The notes under the pieces are model-generated. The model was not told the DNA's origin. It worked only from the letters and a program-made list of their open reading frames with translations, and made no database searches. Positions 1 to 8,635 of a stretch of 64,000 nt of DNA are shown here, piece by piece. Made by a program: the position numbers and the translations under genes. How positions within the stretch are numbered: position 1 is the first letter of the stretch; each line of letters opens with the position of its first letter. This DNA comes from Meghimatium bilineatum (Eukaryota > Mollusca > Gastropoda > Stylommatophora > Philomycidae): the NCBI GenBank assembly GCA_034231615.1, contig CM067317.1:43285531-43349530 (forward strand), given 5' to 3'.

Positions 1-149
1 CCTGAATACATTATGTGAGTCCCTGGATATAATATGAAGGCCCCTGAATAATTAATTTGTATAAGTTGCATGCACAAAATTTACAATCTTATTTTTTAAA
101 CATGTTTTAAAATTAAATTTCATTTTTAACTTAATGAATAATGTGTGGT

Positions 150-790
150 AGGCTGAAAGGGGCAGATAATGCTCTTGTCTGTGACTGTCAGCAAGTGATA
201 ATCTTCACAGATGCACTATCTGTTCTGCAGGCTCTCAAGGGTGGTAAACTACAACACCTAAGAGATAAATTAAACAACACAGCAAATAAATAAAAGAACT
301 GTACTTGTTCCATCACACTGAGGTGTCCCAGGAAATGAGAGAGCTGATGATTTGACCAAAGAAGGGAGAGAGAGTATGCAGGACAACAATGAAGTCACAT
401 ATCAAGACAAGAAGAGAGTAATATAAACCATCAGAATTGAACATAGCATGACGAGATGATGTCTACCACTAACTAAATCAACACAGACAGGTCACCATCC
501 TTTGCCTGAGGACAGGATACAACAGACTGCATAAACATGCACAAGATACGACTATGTGTCACACCAATGTGCACTTGTGGAACAGATGAAGAGACGTCTG
601 AGCATATTCTGCAGAACTGTCCCCAGTATGAACAATTGAGATAGACGTATAGACCCGACGGGGCAACCAAAGATATGTGGAACCAAAGAAGAGCTGGAGA
701 CAGTGTATGAACAATTGAGATAGACGTATAGACCCGACGGGGCAACCAAAGATATGTGGAACTAATGAAGAGCTGGAGACAGTGGTGGAG
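150..790 (+). mobile_element. LINE family A remnant: RNase H and C-terminal region, degenerate
   Basis: Conceptual translation on the plus strand gives a recognisable RNase H segment (VIIFTDALSVLQALKGGK, about 210-255) and a later segment like LCLRTGYNRLHKH followed by a cysteine-rich tail region. These match in order the better copy at 19690-20440. The reading frame is broken by many stops and shifts, so this is a fossil. It is the 3' end of a non-LTR retrotransposon of the RNase H-bearing (I/Jockey-like) type; RNase H would remove the RNA template during reverse transcription. No 5' portion lies in the window. The last 160 bases and the following array are duplicated versions of its 3' end. 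Confidence 0.75.
627..784 (+). repeat. 79-bp tandem duplication within LINE A 3' end
   Basis: Two head-to-tail copies (627-705 and 706-784), nearly identical, each starting tatgaacaattgag and ending gagctggagacagtg. They encode the last codons of the LINE A protein, so this is an internal duplication of element sequence. The 39-bp array starts about 15 bases downstream. Confidence 0.85.
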
Positions 791-798
791 TTCATCCA

Positions 799-1110
799 TA
801 AGACTTGTCTGATGGTGTAGACATCAAGTAGTGAACGTAAGACTTGTCTGACGGTGTAGACATCAAGTAGTGAACATAAGACTTGTCTGACGGTGTAGAC
901 ATCAAGTAGTGAACGTAAGACTTGTCTGACGGTGTAGACATCAAGTAGTGAACATAAGACTTGTCTGACGGTGTAGACATCAAGTAGTGAACGTAAGACT
1001 TGTCTGACGGTGTAGACATCAAGTAGTGAACATAAGACTTGTCTGATGGTGTAGACATCAAGTAGTGAACATAAGACTTGTCTGACGGTGTAGACATCAA
1101 GTAATGAACA
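799..1110 (+). repeat. Minisatellite, 39-bp unit, 8 copies, derived from LINE A 3' terminus
   Basis: Eight 39-bp units of the type taagacttgtctgacggtgt plus agacatcaagtagtgaac. The unit end alternates gaacg and gaaca through the first six units, indicating amplification of a 78-bp dimer. The first unit is continuous with the upstream LINE A reading frame (ELETVVEFIHKTCL-) and holds its stop codon and 3' UTR. Open frames across it (13-residue periodicity on the minus strand) result from 39 being a multiple of three and are not taken as genes. Confidence 0.95.
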
Positions 1111-1129
1111 CAAAAAAAGAAAGTATCCA

Positions 1130-1200
1130 GGCTGTAAAACAGGAAACAATGCATTCCATTCTCAGGGCTACATCCTACTAATCTGCGTTTCAGAATGAAT
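1130..1200 (+). mobile_element. GAA-tail SINE, 3' fragment
   Basis: Contains gctgtaaaacaggaaacaat, gcattccattctcagggcta and catcctactaatctgcg, matching the 3' half of the long SINE form at 29118-29402. It lies directly downstream of the 39-bp array and its A-rich tail. The head is missing. Confidence 0.6.
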
Positions 1201-1242
1201 GAAAAATAAAGATAGAAAAATAAAATAGAAAGATGGCCAAAT

Positions 1243-1263
1243 GTATAATAATAATAATAATAA
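1243..1263. repeat. (AAT)n microsatellite
   Basis: Seven consecutive aat-type trinucleotides. Confidence 0.9.
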
Positions 1264-1302
1264 GACATTGCGTTTCAACTATGGTTTTTATTTTGTGTTT
1301 GT

Positions 1303-1436
1303 TTGCTCTCAAATTCCACTGGTTCTCCTTTGTAGCATGATAATGGTGCCACTAGATTTCCAGCAGAATATAGTCCAGAGAATGAAATTGCGTTGTGATG
1401 CCGTTTTATTTATGCTGGTGGCTAGATACATCCATT
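1303..1436 (-). mobile_element. GAA-tail SINE, short form, minus strand
   Basis: Reverse complement matches the short SINE form: ctcaaattccactggttctc (tail side), actagatttccagcagaata, tagtccagagaatgaaattg and gccgttttatttatgctg occur in the same order as in 18406-18565. Diverged, and the GAA tail is eroded. Confidence 0.7.
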
Positions 1437-1454
1437 ATTGGCTGAGACTATGGT

Positions 1455-1590
1455 TTAATTCTTAGACAAGTGAGAGGGAGATATCATCAGATGTACAGAA
1501 TACAGTCTATCAGAGTGCACTACCAAGGCAAGAGACAGAGGATGTTGGATGTTTATTGCAATCAAACTTCATTGAGGAGACCTCGTTTGA
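1455..1590 (+). mobile_element. RTE-like LINE 3'-end scrap
   Basis: The stretch agagtgcactaccaaggcaa followed by gagacagaggatgttgg matches the extreme C-terminal coding region of RTE-like LINEs seen at 7555-7720 (plus) and 26690-26750 (minus). Too short to place further. Confidence 0.55.
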
Positions 1591-1725
1591 TGATGGTGAA
1601 TGTATATTAAACCTTTTTTTTTGGTCTGGATAACATTGGCAGTATTATGTAAAATAGCATGACTTTTGTTGAGCTTGAACCATGAACACATCCGTTTGAG
1701 TTGATTCTTAGACTATGAATACATA

Positions 1726-1892
1726 CAGGGCCGGTCTTAGGCCATTGCAACCTATGCGGCCGCATTGGGCCCCGCACTTCATAGGCCCATAAATTAATAT
1801 TAGAATTTATTTTATTATCCTCTTCCCTACCCAGACTGGGCCCTGCGCAATCCGTTTCGCATTGGGCCCTGCAATTGTTAGGGCCGGCCCTG
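1726..1892. mobile_element. hAT-type MITE with 8-bp target duplication
   Basis: The element begins cagggccggtcttaggcc and ends gttagggccggccctg, giving inverted termini that share CAGGGCCGG. It is flanked by aatacata (1718-1725) and aacacata (1893-1900), an 8-bp duplication with one mismatch, the length expected for hAT transposases. The 167-bp interior contains two gggccc-rich subterminal blocks and no coding capacity, so it is non-autonomous. The superfamily call rests on termini and duplication length only. Confidence 0.75.
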
Positions 1893-1900
1893 AACACATA

Positions 1901-2330
1901 TATATACTGTGTAATTTATCACACAGAAAAAGTAGATGTAAACTTGCAGTCAGAGGTGGAATTCCCTCCCCCCAGATGATTTATAATTAAAATTTGCATT
2001 GGCTCATCAAATCACAAGTTATCTTGAACTGTAAAATTAAAAGCTAACCATTGATAAGGAGAAAGTTATTAAATTGTGTCAAACCTTTGATTCCATTACC
2101 TGAAAATAGTGTTCTCCACCACACACAAACCTTTGATGTTAAATATTTGGAGACTTCTAACATAGAAATCCCTCTTTGACTACGTAAGGTTTTTCTGCTA
2201 TGTCAGAGCACGATAGTAAATTCATATTAAAATATCTATTTGAGCGACTTTTTGGCACAGCATATCTCCAAACTGTAGATTTTAGCTGCTTAGTGGGTGA
2301 GAAGAGATAATGTAGAGAAAGTTTTTGATG
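1901..2330. other. No recognisable feature
   Basis: AT-rich sequence without a defensible reading frame, repeat or transposon end. Confidence 0.6.
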
Positions 2331-2379
2331 GATGACATCAGCTGCTGTGATTCACTCAGCCTCTCTTAGCTTGTTTCAC

Positions 2380-2890
2380 TCAGTATCTCCTTCCGGCTTC
2401 ACTCAGCATCTCCTTGCTGGCTTCAGCATCTCCTTCCGGCTTCACTCAGCATCTCCTTGCTCGCTTCAGCATCTCCTTGCCAGCTTCACTCAGCATCTTA
2501 CTGCTGGCTTCAGCATCTTACTGCTGGCTTCAGCATCTCCTTGCCAGCTTCACTCAGCATCTTACTGCTGGCTTCAGCATCTCCTTGCCGGCTTCATTCA
2601 GCATCTCCTTGCTGGTTTCAGCATCTCCTTGCCAGCTTCACTCAGCATCTTACTGCTGGCTTCAGCATCTCCTTGCCGGCTTCACTCAGCATCTCCTTGC
2701 TGGCTTCAGCATCTCCTTGCTTGCTTCAACATCTCCTTGCCTGCTTCAGCATCTCCTTGCCGGCTTCACTCAGCATCTCCCTCCTGGCTTCACTCAGCAT
2801 CTCCTTGCCAGCTTCACTCAGCATCTCCTTGCCAGCTTCACTCAGCTTCTCCCTCCTGGCTTCAATCATCATCTCGTTGCCGGTTTGAGT
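2380..2890 (+). repeat. Minisatellite, mixed 20- and 24-bp units
   Basis: About 24 units alternating between ttcagcatctccttgctggc (20 bp) and a longer form that begins ttcactcagcatc. Variant units (cttactgctggc, ccttccggc) recur in blocks, indicating segmental amplification. Three overlapping open frames run through it; they contain only repeat-encoded residues and are not considered genes. Confidence 0.95.
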
Positions 2891-2974
2891 TCAGTACCTC
2901 CTAATTGATCTTGGCTTTTGTTTATTGCTCGAACATGTCTACTTATCATAACCATGTTTGATTTCAGTCAGCAC

Positions 2975-3135
2975 ATCAACATTAGCTTCACTCAACCATA
3001 CATTTATTTTGCTCAATTTTACACTAACTTCACTTAATTGTACATTAACTTCATCCTACCATACATTAAATTCACCCAACCATACCTTAAATTCATCCAC
3101 TATTACATTGATCTCGTCATCACTTGTAGCAGTCC
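2975..3135 (+). repeat. Degenerate tandem repeat, about 21-24 bp
   Basis: Units of the type ttcacccaaccatacattaa recur with heavy divergence, apparently an older array beside the sharper one at 2380-2890. Confidence 0.6.
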
Positions 3136-3334
3136 CTGGTATACCTAACACTTTTTATTAGAAACTACATCTTCATTGTTCTTCTTCATTGCTGGTTATT
3201 CTTCATGTAACAGAATGTCTGTTAAAAAGCCCTATCTTACCAACAGATCAATCTGCTTGTGCATGTCTGTGTGTTCTATTACTTTATTTTCTGGAGTTGT
3301 TTTTGGCTGGGTTACAAACATATAATTTACTGTG

Positions 3335-3410
3335 TAGCGCATGGCTGAGATGTTAGAGTATTGACCTCACAACCATGAGGTCCAGGGTTTGACTCCTAGG
3401 GACTGTAGAA
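3335..3410 (+). mobile_element. tRNA-related SINE head
   Basis: Shows a box A-like segment (tggctgagatgttagagta), an anticodon-arm-like hairpin cctca-caaccat-gaggt, and a box B-like segment (gggtttgactcctag). These are the internal RNA polymerase III promoter pattern of tRNA-derived SINEs. The flanks do not form an acceptor stem, so it is not a functional tRNA gene. About 100 bases downstream may be the SINE body. Confidence 0.6.
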
Positions 3411-3419
3411 CAAAATAGT

Positions 3420-5160
3420 GTTATTTAATTTAAAAAATCACCCTGTACATAATGTGGTGACAGCTATGGCATGCTTGTTTATCACAAGCATCCTTGCATC
3501 TCCATTGTGGGAAACATTCAGTATTGTCAGTTTTTGTGGGACATTTTTAAAAACATGAGGGATGCTTAGCTGGGTAATTAGAACTCTAATGCAGGCTGGA
3601 AGTTTCAACAATGTGAGTCAGTTGTTTGTTTCTATATGAATAACATTTATCATTTTTAGGCTGCAGCAGAGTTAAAGCAAGCAACAATTAATTGTAAGCT
3701 TAAATAGCTTCTATGAACCTCCCCGCTATCTAAGATTGTATTGTAATGAACTGTATTTCTTTTAAGCAACCACATTTTTGATGTTTTGTTTACATGTATG
3801 TATTGTTTTGTTTATTTGTGAGTTTCTAGAAGTGTATTAAATTTGTGTTTGTAGTAAAATCATGATGTATTTGTTGACTGTAATAATTTTTTTTGTGGCA
3901 GTATTCAGCCAATCAGTGTTCGAGCATGAATTCTGTTGTACATGTGCAATTTGGTGATCGGTCTAGAATATAAACTGTTTAAAATTTGGTTGATCTTGTT
4001 TGGGTTTTACTTCTAGTATATTGTTTGTGAATCAAAACATTAGTCATATTAGTTGTTGTCATCCCATCACATTTTGGATGTAGTTGGATGTAATTAGTTT
4101 CGAGCTAAATTTGTGGACCACAAGATGATTTAGGTGCAAGCTTCCTGAAGACAATTAGCTATGGAAGGTCATATAGGCTCTAATTTATCAAAAGAAAGAT
4201 AATTGAATATGGAATATATATATACAATATAAAAGTACAAGAATTGTAACAACAAAATACAAAATTTACACCACAAACAGAAATGTTAGATGAACATAAA
4301 ATTGTTTTACAAATATTTTGTTCTACTCCTCCACAATTTTACTTGTCTTGAAATGTTTATATCCAATCTGGCTAAAGTAGATGCCTGACTGTCCATTTCC
4401 TAATCATAATTAGTTTATTTGAAGTAAATCTATCAACTGCCGAGTGTTTTATGTCATTTTTGTGTGTTTCATTTCACATTTCAGAACTAAACAAAATATT
4501 GCAAAAATTTACAAAATATTCTCAAGTATTGGATTTCCAAAGTTGAACTATATTCCACTCAATATTATTATTATTATTATTAGGTCCAACTCTATTTTCT
4601 GTATAACGTAGTGGAAGATTATCATTGCTGTCACTAGCCCTATCTGATTCTTTAGAAATAATTTCAGTGGGAACAGTTTTACAATTATTAAGCTATTATT
4701 TTTCCCTAAAATTTAATATTAGGGCTAGGTTTATTTATTTTTTTGATTTTCAACAAGTTGGTAATCTCCACTGTAAAAATCTAAAACACTTGCTTTTCGA
4801 CACATTATTTGAAATAATAACTTCAATTATAAAACTCAAAAAATAATAAAGCCTGATGTTTGCTAAATCTTTCAGCTCTCTTACTAGTGGAAAATGAAAC
4901 CATTTTGCAATTTCACAAAAGCTTAACCTACCTTGTTTAAATGTTAATTTGAAATAAATATGTCACACGAGTCTAATCACACAGTACCATGATGGTTTCC
5001 TTTCGTTGGCCAGATTTCTAAATGTTAAACAGCTAAATAAGTTTATATTAATTAATTTACGATCCAAATGAAGTAGATTTAGATGGCATATCTGCAAGAA
5101 CGATATGTTGTGAATACTTCCAGAATGGGGGTTCTATCTGCAACGATATATCATTATTTA
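3420..5160. other. AT-rich tract without recognisable genes
   Basis: Contains only short AT microsatellites and an (ATT)n run near 4566-4582. The short open frame at 4625-4846 has a low-complexity, AT-driven composition and no recognised motif. Confidence 0.6.
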
Positions 5161-5670
5161 TGGACCGAATGAGTTCATATAATTGACGTAGATGACATCT
5201 TATTATAATATATATATATTTATAAATATTTATATTAACCCCTAGAACCCGCTATCCCAAAATTCAGGGATTTACACTAAATATTGCTACCTCAAGATAT
5301 TGAATTTCGGTATTTTGACTTCTCAAAACATTATCTCTTAATAATAATTATTAATAAGTTAATTTACAATATTTACCAACGTTGTGAGGCATGCATTGCA
5401 TTGTGGGATGGATAGTCTACAAAGTTTGCAAAATAGTGACCTCATGTTGATAAGAATTTAATTTGATAATTAGTTTTAGAACATGAAATGTTTTTGTATG
5501 TTCAAAAACAGCTGAAAAAGTTGTTGAGTTTGTGCTTGATAATTCAGAGAACGATGAATTAGATTTAGATGGTGATTATTCTGAAAATGATATGCAAATA
5601 GACTCAGATTGATCGCTTCGGCCTGAGCGATTGGATTGTTCATAAGTTGGTCTATAAATTATGACATGTA

Positions 5671-6765
5671 TGAGGCCAAGTCAATAAGTAAGTATAAATG
5701 GCTGTTAAAAAAAAGATAATAACAACTTGGAAACTGATTTCTTTTAAAATCCTACATTTTCCCTTTTATTTTTGAATATAAGTTCCACTGACATGGATGC
5801 ACATATCCCATTGTTTTATCAGTCCTCCCAAACCTGCTGCATAAAACTGTGTGCTCTGTATTCAAATCCATATTTTCAATTCACATTCAACTTCTGGTTC
5901 ATTTGCGAAATGTCTCCTGCCAAGGTGGGTTTTCAGTGGAACAAAAAGGTGGAAATTGTTAGATGTTAAGTCAGGATTATGAGGTGGATGTTCCAGAAGT
6001 TCCCACCCTAGATGGTCAATTCTCTCCTGAGTTAAACAAGTTGTATGTGATTTGGTATTGTCATAAAGGAGCAGTACTCCTCTAGTCAGCAGACCTGGGT
6101 GTTTTCTTCTAATTGCATCCCGAAGCATCAACAGAACTTCACAGTAGAATTCAGAATTCACATTGTCACCTGTCTTCTTGAAATTGGTTAGAACCACTCT
6201 TTAACAGTCCCAGAATACTGTCAATATAACCTTCACTGCTGATTTTTTGGACACAGTGCGAAGAAGGATGTTTCCATTTTATTGAAGCACACTTTGGTTC
6301 GGGTTGGTAGTAATGTATCATGTTTCCTTCTCAGTAATAATCCTGTTCAGCGTATCTTCTCCTTCATATGCTGAACTATGTGAGCATCCTATTACAGTTG
6401 CAACTGAGTCAATCATTACTCGCCTGTCACCTCTAACCATTTCCACCCACTGCACGGGTGAATCTGTTGCAATCTGAACAGGGTGGTCAGATCAGACTTC
6501 ATCAACAATTTTAGAGCTTCCTTGAGAAAATGTTTATACAGTTAAAAAGGACATCCTTATGAATGTCCTTTTTACAAGCAGTCCTTTTTACATTCCGTAA
6601 GTACAGTAGCAATTTTGTTTATGCGCTGTGCATGCGACATCTGGCACCACATAACGAACGGAAACAAAAAGTTCAATGTTGCTGTCACCTAATGTAACTT
6701 TTAGAACCACCTACTACATTTCCCTGCCATCCCACAGAAATTTGTGACTTTTTGACTTCCCCTTC
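5671..6765 (-). mobile_element. Tc1/mariner-type transposon, internally deleted
   Basis: Flanked by TA (5669-5670, 6766-6767), with inverted ends tgaggccaagtcaataagt and gaaggggaagtcaaaaagt matching at 14 of 19 positions. Minus-strand coding yields helix-turn-helix-type text (VQWVEMVRGDRRVMIDS near 6400), then ILTVFWD, LLLYDNTKSH and HPPHNPDLTSNNFHLF (5862-6230), the order seen in mariner transposases of the D,D34D group. At 1,095 bp it is shorter than the usual roughly 1.3 kb, and the segment between helix-turn-helix and first catalytic Asp is lost. The third catalytic Asp position reads Asn (NNF instead of SDY). Several stops make it inactive. It sits inside the piggyBac-like remnant. Confidence 0.88.
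5862..6197 (-). pseudogene. Mariner transposase, C-terminal half (111-residue open segment)
   Basis: The longest open piece of the transposase. It carries the RPGL-like segment KHPGLLTRGVLLLYDN, the second catalytic Asp region (YDNTKSH), and the PHNPDL motif that precedes the third catalytic Asp. That residue is replaced by Asn here. The family's DNA cut-and-paste reaction needs all three acidic residues, so the product would be inactive even if made. Confidence 0.85.
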
Positions 6766-7015
6766 TAATATTGGTTTATCGGTGGGTCAAAAAAGTAAAG
6801 ACAAAATGTTGATGCAGTTATTGCACCACTTATCTGTGCCTAAAGGAAGGTTGTAAAAGCTGGGAGGACTGGCACATAAAGCAAAAACACTGTCCAGGCT
6901 AAGGTAAGTCAATGTTATACCAGAACATAATTTTGTCTTATTTTTGTTAAAATAACTAAGATCTATTGGGGTATTTGTTTTTGTGTACTTTTTGCTCAGG
7001 AGCCCAGTGGAAGAG

Positions 7016-7077
7016 TTTTTTTAAAGGAAAATTTGGCTGGGGTTTAAAGTGTTAATATAATTGATATAGATGACATG

Positions 7078-7109
<32 letters not shown>

Positions 7110-7308
7110 TAATTGATATAGATGACATGTTATTATAATATATATATATTATAATAACATGTCATCTATATCAATTATATGTATATATATTATAATAACA
7201 TGTCATCTATATCAATTATATATATATATATATATATTATAATAACATGTCATCTATATCAATTATATTAACACTTTAAACCCCAGCCAAATTTTCCTTT
7301 GCATCTTC
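7016..7308. repeat. Imperfect palindrome built from the piggyBac-like right end
   Basis: The left arm (aaaggaaaatttggctgggg at about 7023, continuing through tgatatagatgacatgttat) recurs as its reverse complement at 7183-7303. The motif gatatagatgacatg or its complement occurs four times, separated by (AT)n and (ATT)n runs. Another copy of the flank motif lies at 5176-5210, left of the piggyBac-like element. Confidence 0.8.
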
Positions 7309-7312
7309 TTGA

Positions 7313-7410
7313 TTAGAAATCAGCATCATGGCACTCGGGACTTTCCCATAAGTGCTCTGCTCTTCTTTCCAGCAGCTATCCAAGAGTATACAAACTTAAA
7401 GTTCCAATCA
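7313..7410 (-). mobile_element. LINE family B C-terminal scrap
   Basis: Matches 24110-24200 in the same order (ttcccataagtg, then cttaaagttccaatcagctattgatt). In LINE B this region lies just downstream of RNase H at the C-terminus. It probably belongs with the RNase H scrap at 8266-8590, separated by later insertions. Confidence 0.55.
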
Positions 7411-7554
7411 GCTATTGATTATGTGATTTATTTTTAGATCTTTATTGAGAGGATACACTTTCACCCTTCAGACCTGCTCACCCTCATGTCTGTCATTGTA
7501 TGTGTATGTTATCACCTCCAGCATCGTTTTCTGCACTTTGTATTGTTGAAGACC

Positions 7555-7725
7555 TTACTTTGAGAGTAAAGTTGAGGGGAGGCGAGCAAGAGGTAGGCAG
7601 AAATATAAGTGGGAGAGAAAGATTGAGATGGATTATGATGGATATGAGACCGTTTAGCAGAGTGCACCATCAAGGCAAGAGACGGGATATTGGAACCAAC
7701 CCTTGTTGTGGATATAGCACTTGAT
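7555..7725 (+). mobile_element. RTE-like LINE 3'-end fragment
   Basis: Encodes GRRARGRQKYKWERK-like text (cut by frame change), equivalent to ASGRQRYNWESNITRW in the long copy at 52600-55660. It ends in a (TTGG)n run. Only the last part of the element is present. Confidence 0.7.
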
Positions 7726-7734
7726 GGTTGGTTG

Positions 7735-7815
7735 GTTGGTTGGTGATCTAGCGATCTATGTGCTCATTCCCTTTGACTCAATGCCAATAAAATGGCCTTA
7801 TATTGCTGGGAAGTA
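7735..7815 (+). repeat. Interspersed repeat R3, copy 1
   Basis: gatctagcgatctatgtgct and cccttttgactc-like text recur at 19455-19505 (plus) and 56985-57070 (minus). It is a small dispersed repeat of unknown class, here preceded by (TTGG)n. Confidence 0.6.
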
Positions 7816-8039
7816 ATATAAGGTTATCTATAAGATAACCTCAATATAACAGCACGTCATCCACTAAGGTTTTCTTTTGCATTAGTGGTTTGTCTTGTGG
7901 GCCATTGGTGAGACTCACAGATGCAACCGCTTGCGTGGCACTTGATGATGATCTTTTTCTATTCGATTTATACCTCTTTATGCCTTGCAGCGTCAGGGGT
8001 AGAAGAGTTCTCTAGAGATTACCTTTTTGTGTGCCTGAT

Positions 8040-8265
8040 ATATATATATATATAATTGTTTTTGTTGGTTCTTTTATTTCTGTAATCCATCTTTTGCATG
8101 GTCTGCCCCTGGCTTTGTATCCATCGTGTCTGTATAGTAATGCTTTTTGAGAGGCACTATCTGATCGTAGTCTGGAAGTGTTTGAAAACCACTCAATCTC
8201 TTCTGATGTAATCCAGGATTGGCTGCTCCATTGTTTCCTACAAGCGGTATTACTTAGTACCAAAT
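8040..8265 (-). mobile_element. Possible LINE C-terminal coding scrap
   Basis: An 83-residue open frame contains GYKARGRPCKRWITEI, resembling the RGRPxxRW motif near the C-terminus of RTE- and CR1-type LINE proteins. The rest is unrecognised. Confidence 0.4.
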
Positions 8266-8590
8266 GATTAAACCATGTTTTAATCTATCCCATTCAGAAA
8301 ATAAATCACATAGTCTGTCTAGAAAACACAGAACTTTACTTCCTGTTCGGCAAGTAGAGATAGCATGCCATCATCTCCCATTATTGACCAGAATTTTCTT
8401 GATGATGATGATTAAATCAATGGCTGCTTTTATTAGGTTGGCCTTAACCCTGCGTCATCAACCACAGCATTGTCCATCAATGAGTCTGCTCTTTTTTTGC
8501 CTCTGACCCCTGCATGGCCAGGGCAGTATATCCATATAATACTTTAGGCAACCAAGTTGTTCAGTAGATGGTCCATTTAAAAAAAATCTT
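8266..8590 (-). mobile_element. LINE family B RNase H scrap
   Basis: Reverse complement reads PWPCRGQRQKKSRLIDGQCCG, then KANLIKAAIDLI, in different frames. This parallels GHARVRGNERDDSLAGNAA and RADLIKAVISSL of 24184-24594. Frameshifted. Confidence 0.6.
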
Positions 8591-8635
8591 GCACCTTTCT
8601 ATCTTATTGCAACATGTGGTGGGAGTCTGAGAATG

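Larger units (their letters stand above)
5235..7055 (+). mobile_element. piggyBac-like element remnant, interrupted by a mariner
   Basis: Bounded by TTAA at 5235-5238 and 7052-7055, with partly matching inverted ends (ttaacccctagaaccc against ttaacactttaaacccc). Inside the left end, 5513-5612 encodes an acidic segment EKVVEFVLDNSENDELD followed by more acidic residues, like the acidic N-terminus of piggyBac transposases. Inside the right end, 6819-6881 encodes YCTTYLCLKEGCKSWEDWH, resembling the cysteine-rich C-terminal finger (C-x2-C, C, WH) of that family. The catalytic middle is absent; a mariner occupies 5671-6765. Superfamily assignment is an inference from these end features together. 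Confidence 0.55.

Noticed and set aside
2332-2908. Three overlapping plus-strand frames rich in Ser, Ala and Leu
   Set aside because: Translations of the 20/24-bp array in different phases.
3335-3410. Functional tRNA gene
   Set aside because: Box A/B and an anticodon-like arm are present, but the acceptor stem cannot pair and the anticodon is implausible.
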